Shown: positions 1 through 8,945 of the stretch, in pieces
Layout of the letters: the number at the start of each line of letters is the position of its first letter
How positions within the stretch are numbered: the stretch's first letter is position 1
Source of the DNA: Agrococcus pavilionensis RW1
GTDB lineage: Bacteria; Actinomycetota; Actinomycetes; Actinomycetales; Microbacteriaceae
Assembly: GCF_000400485.1 (NCBI RefSeq)
Contig: NZ_ASHR01000042.1
Span: 1 to 32,851 of the forward strand
DNA: 32,851 nt
Direction of reading: 5' to 3'
Position numbers and translations under genes: made by a program
The notes under the pieces: generated by a model
The model's input: only the letters and a program-made list of their open reading frames with translations
What the model was told of the DNA's origin: nothing
The model's database searches: none

Positions 1-82
1 CCCCGCGCTCAAAGAAGCTGAGGCACGTCGCACGCTTGGAGTTCGCGAGCGGCGTGTGCCACACTCGAGGCATCGACTCGGG

Positions 83-117
83 CTCGTTCGACCGATGGGG
101 AAGTCGCATCGAACGAG
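83..117. promoter_or_regulatory. Inverted repeat before DUF3145
   Basis: CTCGTTCGA (83-91) and TCGAACGAG (109-117) form a perfect 9-bp inverted repeat with a 17-nt spacer. The right arm runs into the ribosome site of the DUF3145 gene. It could be a regulator's operator or an RNA hairpin that limits translation. No experimental basis is visible. Confidence 0.35.
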
Positions 118-126
118 GGAGAGACG

Positions 127-654
127 ATGACTGCTGCGAACATGCTCAGGCGACGTCCCGCGACCACCGCGGGGGTCGTCTGGATCCACGCGTCCCAGCG
201 CGCCATGCGCACCCACCTCGAGTGGGCGATCGGCCAGGCCGTCGGCGACGCGCTGCGCTTCGTCTGGCAGCCCCAGCCCGCTGAACCGGGTGCCGAGCGC
301 ACCGAGGTGCACTGGACCGGCCCCGCGGGCACGGGCGCCGCGATCGCGAGCGCGCTCGCCGGCTGGCGCGACGTGCGCTTCGAAGTGACCGAGGACCCGA
401 CGCCCGGCAGCGACGGCATGCGCTGGATGCACTCGCCGCAGCTCGGCATCGCGGCGCGCCGCATCGACGCCGCAGGGTCGCTGCTCGTGCCGGAGGACCG
501 CATCCGCAGCGCGATCGAGGCCGCCGGTCCCGACTCGCGCGCCCTGCTCGCCGAGCTCGACGAGGCGATGGCCGGACCGTGGGACCGCGACCTCGAGGGC
601 TACCGCCACGCCTCCGATGCATCGCCCGTCGCGTGGCTGCACCGCGTCGGCTGA
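127..654 (+). CDS. DUF3145 family protein
   Basis: A 175-residue soluble protein that I recognise as the actinobacterial DUF3145 family; its function is unknown. The family pattern of a short N-terminal tail followed by a 'GVVWIHASQRA' strand and 'HLEWAIG' helix is visible at about residues 16-37, and the C-terminus ends 'VAWLHRVG'. There is no signal peptide or membrane segment. The ATG at 127 follows a GA-rich ribosome site (GAGGGAGAG, 115-123). A second ATG at 142 is possible but has no such site. The gene is convergent with the fab cluster and shares its terminator. DUF3145 genes commonly sit beside fabF in this family of bacteria, which hints at a link to lipid metabolism; that link is inference from location only. 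Confidence 0.85.
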   Translation: MTAANMLRRRPATTAGVVWIHASQRAMRTHLEWAIGQAVGDALRFVWQPQPAEPGAERTEVHWTGPAGTGAAIASALAGWRDVRFEVTEDPTPGSDGMRWMHSPQLGIAARRIDAAGSLLVPEDRIRSAIEAAGPDSRALLAELDEAMAGPWDRDLEGYRHASDASPVAWLHRVG

Positions 655-668
655 CGCACCCGAGCACG

Positions 669-704
669 ACCGAGGCCCCCGCTGCGGACAGCGGGGGCCT
701 CGGT
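669..704. terminator. Bidirectional terminator, DUF3145 / fabF
   Basis: A perfect 15-bp inverted repeat (arms 669-683 and 690-704) with a 6-nt loop lies between two converging genes, 14 bp past the DUF3145 stop and 10 bp past the fabF stop. There is no T-run, as is usual in GC-rich actinobacteria. It can serve both strands. Confidence 0.85.
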
Positions 705-714
705 GCTTCGCGGC

Positions 715-1950
715 TCAGACCGAGCGGATCGCGATGACGGCGTTGTGGCCGCCGAAGCCGAACGAGTTCGACACCGCGAGCTGCGGCTCGTCGCCGAGCG
801 GCATCGGGGCGTTCGAGATGCGCAGCGGCGCGTCCGGGTCCTGCTCCGTGACGTTGATCGTCGGCGGTGCCTGGCGCTCCTGCACCGCGAGGGCGGTGAA
901 GATCGCCTCGAGCGCGCCCGTGCCGCCGAGCAGGTGGCCGTGGGCCGCCTTCGTCGCCGAGACCGGGATCTCGCGCACGCGCTCGCCGAACACGCGCTCG
1001 AGCGCGCGCACCTCGGCGACGTCGCCGACGGGCGTCGACGTCGCGTGGGCGTTGATGTGGGTGACCTCGTCGGGCGTCGCCCCGGCGGCCTCGAGCGCCA
1101 TGTGCACGGCCCGGCTGGCGCCGAGGCCCTCGGGCTCGGGCGCGGTGATGTGGTACGAGTCGGCCGTGACGCCGCCGCCCGCGAGCTCCGCGTAGATCTT
1201 CGCGCCGCGCGCGAGCGCGTGCTCCTCGGTCTCGACGACGAGCACCGCGGCGCCCTCGCCCATGACGAACCCGTCGCGCGAGACGTCGTAGGGGCGGGAT
1301 GCGGTGGCCGGGTCGTCGTTGCGGCGCGAGAGCGCCTGCATGGAGGAGAAGGCGGCGAGCGTGAGCGGGTGGATGGCCGACTCGCTGCCGCCGGCGAGCA
1401 CGACGTCGGCGAGGCCCGCCTGCAGGTGCTCGTAGGCGTTCACGAGCGCCTCGGTGCTCGAGGCGCACGCGGCGGCGACGGTGCGGGCGTAGGCGCGCGC
1501 CTCGAAGTGCATCGAGATCGCCGCCGAGGGCGCGTTCGGCATGAGCATCGGCACCGTCATGGGCAGCACGCGCCGGGGGCCGCGCTCGCGCAGCGTGTCC
1601 CACGCGTCGAGCAGCGTCCAGAGGCCGCCGATGCCGGTCGAGAAGTCGACGCCGAGGCGCTCCGGGTCGATCTCGGGAGAGCCCGCGTCGGCGAACGCCT
1701 CCTTCGCGGCCACGAGCGCGAGCTGGCTCGACGGGTCGAGCCGCTTCGCGACCGGCCGGTCGAGCACCGAGTCGGGGCGCACCTTCGCCTCGGCGGCAAA
1801 CGTGACGGGGAGCTGCAGCTCCTGCACCCAATCGTGCTCGAGCGAGCGCGCGCCGGACTCACCGGCGAGCAGCGCCTCCCAGCTCTCGCGAGCGGTGCCG
1901 CCGATCGGCGTCGATGCGCCGATGCCGGTGATGACGATCTTCTTCGTCAT
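715..1950 (-). CDS. fabF: Beta-ketoacyl-ACP synthase II
   Basis: Condenses malonyl-ACP with a growing acyl-ACP in fatty-acid elongation (cytosolic type II FAS). The 411-residue protein has the full thiolase fold with the catalytic cysteine in 'AAACASSTEA' (C162), the two histidines in 'INAHATSTPVGD' (H302) and 'GHLLGG' (H339), and K334 in 'SATK'. The C-terminal 'NSFGFGGHNA' glycine loop is present. I chose the ATG at 1950 because GAGGAGAGG lies just upstream; an in-frame GTG 12 bp earlier lies inside that ribosome site. It is the last gene of the fab cluster, 63 bp after acpP, from which a strong hairpin separates it. No odd residues are seen. Confidence 0.96.
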   Translation of the reverse strand: MTKKIVITGIGASTPIGGTARESWEALLAGESGARSLEHDWVQELQLPVTFAAEAKVRPDSVLDRPVAKRLDPSSQLALVAAKEAFADAGSPEIDPERLGVDFSTGIGGLWTLLDAWDTLRERGPRRVLPMTVPMLMPNAPSAAISMHFEARAYARTVAAACASSTEALVNAYEHLQAGLADVVLAGGSESAIHPLTLAAFSSMQALSRRNDDPATASRPYDVSRDGFVMGEGAAVLVVETEEHALARGAKIYAELAGGGVTADSYHITAPEPEGLGASRAVHMALEAAGATPDEVTHINAHATSTPVGDVAEVRALERVFGERVREIPVSATKAAHGHLLGGTGALEAIFTALAVQERQAPPTINVTEQDPDAPLRISNAPMPLGDEPQLAVSNSFGFGGHNAVIAIRSV

Positions 1951-1967
1951 GCCTCTCCTCACAGATC

Positions 1968-2000
1968 GCGCGTGCGGCCGGTCGCCCCGGCCGCACGCGC
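1968..2000 (-). terminator. Intercistronic hairpin, acpP / fabF
   Basis: A perfect 14-bp GC-rich inverted repeat (arms 1968-1981 and 1987-2000) with a 5-nt loop fills most of the 63-bp gap between acpP and fabF. As both genes lie on the minus strand, it could act as a partial terminator or a 3' RNA stabiliser, letting acpP message exceed fabF message. Confidence 0.65.
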
Positions 2001-2013
2001 AGTCGAACAGGCC

Positions 2014-2265
2014 TCAGGCAGCCTGGGCGTTCGTGATGTAGTCGACCGCGTCCTGGACGGTCTTGAGGTTCTTGACCTCGTCGTCCGGGATCTTGACGTC
2101 GAACTTCTCCTCGGCGTTCACGACGATGGTCATCATCGAGATCGAGTCGATGTCGAGGTCGTCGGTGAACGACTTCTCGAGCTGGACGTTCTCGGTAGCG
2201 ATGCCGGTCTCGTCGTTCACGAGGTCGGCGAGCCCTGCGAGGACCTCGTCCTTGGTGTAGGCCAC
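2014..2265 (-). CDS. acpP: Acyl carrier protein
   Basis: Carries growing acyl chains on a phosphopantetheine arm for FabD, FabH and FabF. The 83-residue acidic protein has the expected four-helix ACP size and the attachment motif 'DIDSIS', with S41 as the modified serine. The start is a GTG at 2265, well placed after AAGGAGA. It lies 36 bp downstream of fabH, and the stop is followed by a stable hairpin (1968-2000) that may raise its mRNA above that of fabF. Gene order fabD-fabH-acpP-fabF is that of Streptomyces and other actinobacteria. Confidence 0.96.
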   Translation of the reverse strand: MAYTKDEVLAGLADLVNDETGIATENVQLEKSFTDDLDIDSISMMTIVVNAEEKFDVKIPDDEVKNLKTVQDAVDYITNAQAA

Positions 2266-2301
2266 GGGATGTCTCCTTCTTTCGGTCGGACGGGTTGAAG
2301 T

Positions 2302-3315
2302 CTAGGGGAGGACCACGACCTGGGCGCCGTACACGAGACCGGCGCCGAAGCCGATCTGCAGCGCCAGGCCGCCCGAGAGCTCGGGGTTCTCCTCGAGGAT
2401 GCGGTGCATCGCGAGCGGGATCGACGCGGCAGAGGTGTTGCCGGTCGTCGCGATGTCGCGGGCGATCACGACCGAGTCGGGCAGCTTCAGCTGCTTCGCG
2501 AACTCGTCGATGATGCGCATGTTCGCCTGATGGGGGATGAACGCGGCGAGGTCGCCGGGCTCGATGCCGGCGGCGTCGAGCGCTTCGCGCGCCTTCTTCG
2601 CCATCTCCCACACGGCCCAGCGGAAGACCTTCTGGCCGTCCTGGCGCAGGGTCGGCCACGCGGCGCCCTCGCGCATCGAGCCGAGCGTGTTCGTCATGCG
2701 GATGGTGTCCCACTGGCCGCCGTCGGATCCCCAGACCGAGGGGCTGATGCCGGGCTCGTCGGAGGGGCCGATGACGACGGCGCCCGCGCCGTCGCCGAGC
2801 AGGAAGCTGATCGAGCGGTCGGTCGGGTCGACGATCTCGGAGAGCTTCTCGACGCCGACGACGAGCACGTGCTCGGCCATGCCGCTGCGCACGAGCGCGT
2901 CGGCCTGGGCGACGCCGTAGGCGTAGCCGGCGCACGCGGCCGAGATGTCGAACGCGGGCGCGGGGGTCGCGCCGATGCGCTCGGTGAGCAGCGCCGCCAT
3001 CGAGGGCGTCTGCACGGTGTTGCTGATGGTCGAGACGATGACCGCGTCGATCGTCTCGCCGTCGATGCCGGCGCGCTCGAGGGCCTCCTTCGCGGCCGCC
3101 TCGGCGAGGTCGACGGCTTCGATGCCCTCGGAGGCGCGCACGCGGCTGATGATGCCGGTGCGCTGCCGGATCCACTCGTCGGAGGAGTCGATCGGGCCCA
3201 CGAGGTCGTCGTTCGGCACCTCGCGATCGCCGCGCGCGGCGCCGACCGAGAGGATGCGCGCGCCCGCGCGGGTGGGGAGGCTCGCCAGGTTGGGCTTGCC
3301 CGTGGTGCTCGTCAT
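2302..3315 (-). CDS. fabH: Beta-ketoacyl-ACP synthase III
   Basis: Starts fatty-acid synthesis by condensing an acyl-CoA primer with malonyl-ACP; in actinobacteria it often prefers branched primers, which is family knowledge and not readable here. The 337-residue protein has the catalytic triad C128 ('SAACAGY'), H262 ('IPHQAN') and N293 ('TGNTSAAS'), and the C-terminal 'GFGAGLVYG' loop. The N-terminus is about 15 residues longer than in short homologues. The ATG at 3315 overlaps the fabD stop by 4 bp (ATGA), implying translational coupling. It stops in TAG, 36 bp before acpP. Confidence 0.96.
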   Translation of the reverse strand: MTSTTGKPNLASLPTRAGARILSVGAARGDREVPNDDLVGPIDSSDEWIRQRTGIISRVRASEGIEAVDLAEAAAKEALERAGIDGETIDAVIVSTISNTVQTPSMAALLTERIGATPAPAFDISAACAGYAYGVAQADALVRSGMAEHVLVVGVEKLSEIVDPTDRSISFLLGDGAGAVVIGPSDEPGISPSVWGSDGGQWDTIRMTNTLGSMREGAAWPTLRQDGQKVFRWAVWEMAKKAREALDAAGIEPGDLAAFIPHQANMRIIDEFAKQLKLPDSVVIARDIATTGNTSAASIPLAMHRILEENPELSGGLALQIGFGAGLVYGAQVVVLP

Positions 3316-4241
3316 GCTGCGGCTCCGCTCTCCAGCAGCCGGACGGCTGCCTCCAGGTCGTCGGGGGAGCTCACGCCCACGGCCGGCACGCCGCGCAGGC
3401 CGCGCTTCGCGAGGCCGACGAGGGCTCCCGCGGGGGCGAGCTCGATGATGCCGGTCACGCCCGCCTCCTGGAAGGCGGCCATGCACAGGTCCCAGCGCAC
3501 GGGGCTCGAGAGCTGCCCGACGACGAGCTCGAGGAACTCGGCGCCGCGCTCCACGGCGCTGCCGTCGCGGTTCGTCCACAGCGTCGTGGTCGGGTCGGCG
3601 GTGGGGGTGGATGCGGCCTTCGCGCGGAAGCGCTCGACGGCGGGCTCCATGTAGCTCGTGTGGAAGGCCCCGGCCGTCTGGAGCGGGATGACGCGCGCGC
3701 GGGCGGGCGGCGCCTCGCCGAGCGCAGCGAGCGCGTCGAGCGGGCCGGCGACGACGACCTGGCCGCCGCCGTTGTAGTTCGCCGGCTGGAGGCCGAGCTC
3801 CGCGAGCCGCGTCTCGAGCTCCGTCTCGTCGGCGCCGATCACGGCGGCCATGCCCGTCGGCGTCTGCGCGGCCGCATCCGCCATCGCGCGCGAGCGCTCG
3901 CCGACGAGCGCCATCGCGTCCTCCGCGTCGAGGACGCCCGCGGCGACGGCAGCCGTGATCTCGCCCACCGAGTGGCCCGCGACGCCGCTCGCGAGGCTCG
4001 CGCGCTCGCCGAGGGCGTCGAGCGCGAGGATGCCCGCCGCGACGATGAGCGGCTGGGCGACGCGCGTGTCGCGGATGGTGTCGGCGTCGCTCACGGTGCC
4101 GTGCTCGACGAGGTCGATGCTCGCGGCCTCGCCGAGCGCGGCGAGCCGCGCCCTGGCGCCCGGCAGCTCGAGCCAGGGGGAGAGGAAGCCGGGCTTCTGC
4201 GAGCCCTGCCCGGGAGCGACGATGACGATCACGTCGTTCAT
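3312..4241 (-). CDS. fabD: Malonyl-CoA:ACP S-malonyltransferase
   Basis: Moves malonyl groups from CoA to AcpP, supplying the extender unit for FabH and FabF. The 309-residue protein shows 'PGQGSQ' near residue 10, the nucleophile S91 in 'AGHSVGE', an arginine in 'GERSRAM' (R116 or R118) and the catalytic H194 in 'AFHTSYM'. The ATG at 4241 overlaps the regulator's stop by 4 bp, but the ribosome site GGGAGG then touches the ATG directly. An in-frame GTG at 4232 (protein starting V-I-V-I) has better spacing from the same site and may be the true start. The 3' end overlaps fabH by 4 bp. Confidence 0.95.
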   Translation of the reverse strand: MNDVIVIVAPGQGSQKPGFLSPWLELPGARARLAALGEAASIDLVEHGTVSDADTIRDTRVAQPLIVAAGILALDALGERASLASGVAGHSVGEITAAVAAGVLDAEDAMALVGERSRAMADAAAQTPTGMAAVIGADETELETRLAELGLQPANYNGGGQVVVAGPLDALAALGEAPPARARVIPLQTAGAFHTSYMEPAVERFRAKAASTPTADPTTTLWTNRDGSAVERGAEFLELVVGQLSSPVRWDLCMAAFQEAGVTGIIELAPAGALVGLAKRGLRGVPAVGVSSPDDLEAAVRLLESGAAA

Positions 4242-5404
4242 CCTCCCACCGTCCCCTTGCCCGGCGAGGCATGGGGGCTCGGCTGCGGCGGCCGCTGGGC
4301 GCGCTCGCGCGACGCGTCGTGGATCGCGCCGAGGATGATCGCGGTGTGCAGCGCGAGCGCCTCGCGGGCGCCCGTCGCGTCCCAGCCGATGATCTCGCTG
4401 ATGCGCTTGAGCCGGTAGCGCACGGTGTTCGGGTGCACGAAGAGCTCGCGCGCGGTCGCCTCGAGCGAGCGGCCGGTGTCGAGGTAGCACGCGAGCGTGG
4501 CGAGCAGGTCGGAGGAGTGGTCGCGCAGCGGCTGGTAGACGGTGCGCACGAGCTGCTGGCGGGCGAGCGGGTCGCCGGCGAGCGCCCGCTCGGGCAGCAG
4601 GTCGTCGGCGCGCACGGGCCGCGGCGTGCGCCGCCACGCATCGGCGACCGCGAAGCCCGCGAGCGCGGCCTTCGCGCTCTTCGCCGCGTCGGTGATCCCC
4701 GGCACCGCGGGCCCGAGCACGAGGTGGCCCTCGCCGAAGCCCTCCGCGAGCTGCGCGGCGATCGCGAGGAACTCGATCGGCTCGGGCTCGCGCTCGTCCT
4801 CGCTCGGGGCCTCGCGGCCGATGACGACGACGAGCCGGGTGCCCTGCACCCCGATGAGCACGTCGCATCCGGCGTGCCTCGCCTTCCGGCGCACGACGTC
4901 GACGTCGAGCATGCGCGGGGCGACCCCCACGAGCACGGCGCACTCGCCCCGGCCGTGCCAGCCGAGCGCGGCCGAGCGGCTGGGCAGCTCGTCGTCGTGC
5001 TCGCCCGTGAGGATCGAGTCGACGACGAGCGCCTCGAGGCGCGCGTCCCACAGCCCGCGCGACTCCGCCGCGCGCGCGTAGACGTCGGCGGCCGCGAACG
5101 CGATCTCGCGCGAGTAGCGCAGGATCGGCTCGCGCATCGCTGGGTCGGCGTCGCCGATGCGCTCCTCGAAGACCGACACGACCGTGCGGATGAGCTGCAG
5201 CGTCTGCTGCAGGCTCACGCTGCGCAGCAGCTCGCGCGGCGCGGCCGCGAAGACGTCAGCCGCGATCCACGGCTGCGCCTCCGGGTCCTCGTGCCACGCG
5301 ATGAACGACGTGATGCCCGATTGCGCGACGAGGCCGACGGCGCTCCGCCGGGAGGGCGGCATCGTCCGGTACCACGGCAGCCGGTCGTCGAGCGCGCGCA
5401 TCAC
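4238..5404 (-). CDS. fasR: PucR-type transcription regulator, FasR-like
   Basis: A probable activator of the fab genes, as FasR is in Streptomyces, where the PucR-type gene also precedes fabD. The C-terminal helix-turn-helix of the CdaR/PucR class is clear: 'LACYLDTGRSLEATARELF' followed by 'VHPNTVRYRLKRISEIIGWD', near residues 305-345. The middle holds a GGDEF-like PucR domain. The N-terminal conserved block 'RRSAVGLVAQSGITSFI' starts near residue 19, which suggests the protein lacks its first residues if started at the GTG of 5404 or ATG of 5401. Neither has a ribosome site. The frame is open upstream and a CTG at 5479 follows AGGCGG by 6 nt; starting there adds 25 plausible residues ending 'LRRTSGDLATQ'. 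It lies directly after aceE and overlaps fabD by 4 bp. Confidence 0.85.
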   Translation of the reverse strand: MMRALDDRLPWYRTMPPSRRSAVGLVAQSGITSFIAWHEDPEAQPWIAADVFAAAPRELLRSVSLQQTLQLIRTVVSVFEERIGDADPAMREPILRYSREIAFAAADVYARAAESRGLWDARLEALVVDSILTGEHDDELPSRSAALGWHGRGECAVLVGVAPRMLDVDVVRRKARHAGCDVLIGVQGTRLVVVIGREAPSEDEREPEPIEFLAIAAQLAEGFGEGHLVLGPAVPGITDAAKSAKAALAGFAVADAWRRTPRPVRADDLLPERALAGDPLARQQLVRTVYQPLRDHSSDLLATLACYLDTGRSLEATARELFVHPNTVRYRLKRISEIIGWDATGAREALALHTAIILGAIHDASRERAQRPPQPSPHASPGKGTVGG

Positions 5405-5489
5405 CTGCGTCGCGAGGTCGCCGGAGGTGCGACGCAGCCACGCGAGCTGCTGCGCCTTCAGCTCGGCGTCAGCGGTCAGCGGCGGCCGC

Positions 5490-8207
5490 CTAGGAGTCGC
5501 CGCCGACGGTGCCGGACACGCCCGCGTTCACGTCGTGGATGCTGTACTTCGCGATCGCCTGCTGCACCATGCCGAGCGGCACCTTCCCCTGCTTCGCGAG
5601 CGCGTCGAGCGCGCGCACGACCACGGAGTGGCTGTCGATCTTGAAGAATCGGCGGGCGGCGGCGCGGGTGTCGGCGAAGCCGAAGCCGTCGGCGCCGAGC
5701 GTCGCGTAGTCGCCCGGGACCCACTCGCGGATCTGGTCGGGCACCGCGCGCATGTAGTCGCTCGTCGCGATGAACGGGCCGTCGGCCTCCGACAGGCGCT
5801 GAGTGACGTACGGCACCTTCGCGGGCTCCTGCGGGTGGAGCAGGTTGTGCTCGTCGGCCTCGAGGCCGTCGCGGCGCAGCTCGCTCCACGACGTGACCGA
5901 CCAGATGTCGGCCGAGATGCCCCAATCGGTGCCGAGCAGCTCCTGCGCGTGGTGGAGCCACGGCAGCGCGACGCCCGAGCCGAGCAGCTGCACCTTGATC
6001 GGGTGGTGGTCGCTCGTCGAGACGCGGTGGATGCCGCGGCGGATGCCCTCGACGTCGACGCCCTCGGGCTCGGCCGGCTGCACCATCGGCTCGTTGTAGA
6101 CCGTGAGGTAGACGATGACGTCCTCGGGAGCCTCGCCGTACATCCGCTCGATGCCCATCTGCGTGATGTGGGCGATCTCGTAGCCGTAGGCGGGGTCGTA
6201 GGCGAGCACCGCGGGGTTCGTCGACGCGAGCAGCGGCGAGTGGCCGTCGGCGTGCTGCGTGCCCTCGCCCGCGAGCGTCGTGCGGCCGGCGGTCGCGCCG
6301 ATGAGGAAGCCGCGGGCCATCTGGTCGGCGGCGGCCCAGATCGAGTCGCCGGTGCGCTGGAACCCGAACATCGAGTAGAAGACGTAGATCGGGATGAGCG
6401 GCTCGCCGTGCGTCGAGTACGACGTCGCGGCGGCGGTGAACGCGGCCATCGCGCCGGCCTCGTTGATGCCGACGTGCACGATCTGCCCGTCGGGCGCCTC
6501 GCGGTACTTCAGCAGCAGGTCGCGGTCGACAGACGTGTAGTTCTGGCCCTGCGGGTTGTAGATCTTCGCGGTCGGGAAGAACGCGTCGATGCCGAACGTG
6601 CGGGCCTCGTCGGGGATGATCGGCACGAAGCGGTCGCCCCAGCCCTTGTCGCGCAGCAGATCCTTCAGCAGGCGCACGAAGGCCATCGTCGTGGCGACCT
6701 GCTGCTTGCCCGAGCCCTTCTTGGGCATGTCGTAGGTCTTGTCCTCGGGCAGCGGGATGATCGTGTGCTTCGAGCGGCGCTCGGGCGTGAAGCCGCCGAG
6801 CTCGCGCCGGCGCTCGAGCATGTACTGGATCTCGGGGGAGTCCATCCCGGGGTTCCAGTACGGCGGGTGGTACGGGTCGCTCTCGAGCTGCTTGTCGGAG
6901 ATGTCGATCTGCATCGCGTCGCGGAACGACTTGAGGTCGTCGAGCGTGAGCTTCTTCATCTGGTGGGTCGCGTTGCGGCCCTCGAAGCTCTTGCCGAGGC
7001 CGTAGCCCTTGACGGTCTTCGCGATGATCACGGTCGGCTGGCCCTTGTGCTCGGTCGCCGCCTTGTAGGCCGCGTAGACCTTGCGGTAGTCGTGACCGCC
7101 GCGCTTGAGCGCCCAGATCTCGTCGTCCGAGAGGTGCTTGACCATCTCGAGCGTGCGCGGGTCGCGGCCGAAGAACTGCTCGCGCACGAACAGGCCCGAC
7201 TCCGCCTTGTAGGTCTGGTAGTCGCCATCCGGCGTCGCGTTCATGAGGTCGCGGAGGGCACCCTCGTGGTCCTGCTCGAGGAGCGCATCCCACTCGCGTC
7301 CCCAGATGACCTTGATGACGTTCCAGCCCGCGCCGCGGAAGAACGACTCGAGCTCCTGGATGATCTTGCCGTTGCCGCGCACCGGGCCGTCGAGGCGCTG
7401 GAGGTTGGCATTGATGACGAAGTTGATGTTGTCGAGGCCGTCGTTCGCGGCGAGCTGCAGCGCGCCGCGCGACTCGACCTCGTCCATCTCGCCGTCGCCG
7501 AGGAACGCCCACACCTGCGAGTCGAGCTCGCTCTTGATGCCGCGGTTGACGAGGTAGCGGTTGGCCTGCGCCTGGTAGATCGCGTTGATGGGGCCGAGGC
7601 CCATCGACACCGTCGGGAACTGCCAGAAGTCGGGCATCATCCGCGGGTGCGGGTAGGAGGGGATGCCGTTGGGCGCCTTCGACTTCTCCTGGCGGAAGGC
7701 GTCCATCTGCGACTCGCTCAGCCGGCCCTCGAGGAACGCGCGGGCGTACATGCCGGGGGACGCGTGACCCTGGTAGAAGATCTGGTCGCCGCCGCCGGGG
7801 GCGTCCTGGCCGCGGAAGAAGTGATTGAGGCCGACCTCGTAGAGCGACGCCGAGGAGGCGTAGGTCGAGATGTGGCCGCCGACGCCGATGCCGGGCGCCT
7901 GTGCGCGGTGCACCATGATGGCCGCGTTCCAGCGGATCCAGCGGCGGTAGGTGCGCTCGAGCGCCTCGTCACCGGGGAACTCCGCCTCGGCGTCGGGCGC
8001 GATGGTGTTGAGGTAGTCGGTCGTGGGGACCATCGGCACGCCGAGGTGCAGCTCCTTCGAGCGCTTGAGCAGGCTCAGCATGATCTCGCGCCCGCGCTGG
8101 TGGCCGTTCGCCTCGACGAGCTGGGTGAGCGACTCCTGCCACTCGGCGGTCTCGCTCGGGTCCGTGTCGTTCACGTGGGCCGAGTACGGGTCCTGGTCGT
8201 TCAGCAC
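5490..8207 (-). CDS. aceE: Pyruvate dehydrogenase E1 component, homodimeric
   Basis: Thiamine-diphosphate enzyme that decarboxylates pyruvate and acetylates the lipoyl arms of E2. The 905-residue length is that of the single-chain AceE family. '[16 protein letters not shown]' (about 111-126) and the thiamine-diphosphate motif beginning 'GDGEMDE' at 237 and ending in '[10 protein letters not shown]' near 275 are present, as is the transketolase-like C-terminal half ('[12 protein letters not shown]'). I chose the GTG at 8207, which follows AGGAG by about 6 nt. It is the first gene of a probable operon with fasR and the fab genes, so acetyl-CoA formation and its use may be co-transcribed. A TAGAGT hexamer at 8266-8271 (minus) is a possible -10 site. 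Confidence 0.97.
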   Translation of the reverse strand: MLNDQDPYSAHVNDTDPSETAEWQESLTQLVEANGHQRGREIMLSLLKRSKELHLGVPMVPTTDYLNTIAPDAEAEFPGDEALERTYRRWIRWNAAIMVHRAQAPGIGVGGHISTYASSASLYEVGLNHFFRGQDAPGGGDQIFYQGHASPGMYARAFLEGRLSESQMDAFRQEKSKAPNGIPSYPHPRMMPDFWQFPTVSMGLGPINAIYQAQANRYLVNRGIKSELDSQVWAFLGDGEMDEVESRGALQLAANDGLDNINFVINANLQRLDGPVRGNGKIIQELESFFRGAGWNVIKVIWGREWDALLEQDHEGALRDLMNATPDGDYQTYKAESGLFVREQFFGRDPRTLEMVKHLSDDEIWALKRGGHDYRKVYAAYKAATEHKGQPTVIIAKTVKGYGLGKSFEGRNATHQMKKLTLDDLKSFRDAMQIDISDKQLESDPYHPPYWNPGMDSPEIQYMLERRRELGGFTPERRSKHTIIPLPEDKTYDMPKKGSGKQQVATTMAFVRLLKDLLRDKGWGDRFVPIIPDEARTFGIDAFFPTAKIYNPQGQNYTSVDRDLLLKYREAPDGQIVHVGINEAGAMAAFTAAATSYSTHGEPLIPIYVFYSMFGFQRTGDSIWAAADQMARGFLIGATAGRTTLAGEGTQHADGHSPLLASTNPAVLAYDPAYGYEIAHITQMGIERMYGEAPEDVIVYLTVYNEPMVQPAEPEGVDVEGIRRGIHRVSTSDHHPIKVQLLGSGVALPWLHHAQELLGTDWGISADIWSVTSWSELRRDGLEADEHNLLHPQEPAKVPYVTQRLSEADGPFIATSDYMRAVPDQIREWVPGDYATLGADGFGFADTRAAARRFFKIDSHSVVVRALDALAKQGKVPLGMVQQAIAKYSIHDVNAGVSGTVGGDS

Positions 8208-8358
8208 CGAAGCTCCTGACGTCGATTGGGCGCGTGCGCTCCTGGGTGACGGGCGCAGCCCCTCCACTCTATCCACCGGGCGGTCCTCGACGGGCGCGCA
8301 CGGGGGCGCTCCGGCACGATGGTCGAGCGGATGCGCGAGACGACTCGAGGAGGAGCGC

Positions 8359-8817
8359 ATGGCACTGCAGATCGGCGACGAGGCACCCGACTTCACGCTC
8401 ACGGACCACACAGGGGAAGCGGTGACGCTCTCGGAGCTGCGCGGCCGCCCCGTCGTGCTCGTCTTCTACCCGGCTGCGTTCACGGGGCGGTGCACGGGGG
8501 AGCTGTGCTCGATCCGCGACGAGATCGGCGACTTCGAGGGCTCCGAGGCGGAGGTGCTCGCCATCTCGGTCGACACGGCGGCGTCGCTCGGCGTCTTCGC
8601 CGAGCAGGAGGGGTTCTCGTTCCGCCTGCTGAGCGACTTCTGGCCGCACGGTGCGGTCGCGCAGGCCTACGACGCGTTCCTGCCCGAGCGAGGCGTCGCG
8701 ACGCGCGCGACCTACGTCATCGACCGCGAAGGTCGCATCGCCGACCACTTTCGCGTCTCGACCTCCGAGTCGCGCGACCTCGACGCGTACCGGGCGGCGC
8801 TCGCGAAGGTCGCCTGA
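8359..8817 (+). CDS. Peroxiredoxin, AhpE type
   Basis: Thiol peroxidase that reduces hydroperoxides. The 152-residue thioredoxin-fold protein has the peroxidatic cysteine C45 in '[12 protein letters not shown]', with a second cysteine at C50, and the conserved arginine in '[10 protein letters not shown]'. Size and motif fit the actinobacterial AhpE group, usually treated as one-cysteine enzymes with an external reductant; the C45/C50 pair leaves an internal disulfide possible. The ATG at 8359 follows GAGGAGGAG. It is divergent from aceE, and a plausible terminator hairpin follows at 8837-8861. Confidence 0.9.
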   Translation: MALQIGDEAPDFTLTDHTGEAVTLSELRGRPVVLVFYPAAFTGRCTGELCSIRDEIGDFEGSEAEVLAISVDTAASLGVFAEQEGFSFRLLSDFWPHGAVAQAYDAFLPERGVATRATYVIDREGRIADHFRVSTSESRDLDAYRAALAKVA

Positions 8818-8836
8818 CCGCCCTTTCCGCCCGCTG

Positions 8837-8861
8837 AGCCGCTCCGCCGCCGGAGGTGGCT
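8837..8861 (+). terminator. Possible terminator after peroxiredoxin gene
   Basis: A two-part stem: AGCC/GGCT outside (8837-8840 with 8858-8861) and CTCCG/CGGAG inside (8842-8846 with 8851-8855), with a CCGC loop. It begins about 20 bp past the stop codon. There is no T-run, so the call is tentative. Confidence 0.4.
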
Positions 8862-8920
8862 GAGCGTGTCGAAGCGCGCTCCCGCGGCGCCGGTCGAGTT
8901 CTCCACAGCCCCTACGATCC

Positions 8921-8936
8921 TCGAACAGAGTTTCGA
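8921..8936 (+). promoter_or_regulatory. LexA (SOS) box before the HNH gene
   Basis: The sequence TCGAACAGAGTTTCGA matches the actinobacterial LexA box TCGAAC-n4-GTTCGA at 11 of 12 fixed positions. It sits just before a TAGAAT hexamer (8946-8951) that fits a -10 site, so a bound repressor would cover the -35 region. This predicts DNA-damage induction of the DUF222/HNH gene. Confidence 0.7.
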
Positions 8937-8945
8937 GTCGCTCGG

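Noticed and set aside
3312-5051. Fusion of fasR and fabD in one long frame
   Set aside because: The upstream part is a shadow of the regulator's frame; FabD begins at 4241 or 4232.
5157-8219. A 1020-codon open frame antisense to aceE
   Set aside because: It is a shadow frame caused by GC-rich third positions. The translation is Arg/Val/Asp/His-rich with no motif, while aceE on the other strand has full family motifs.
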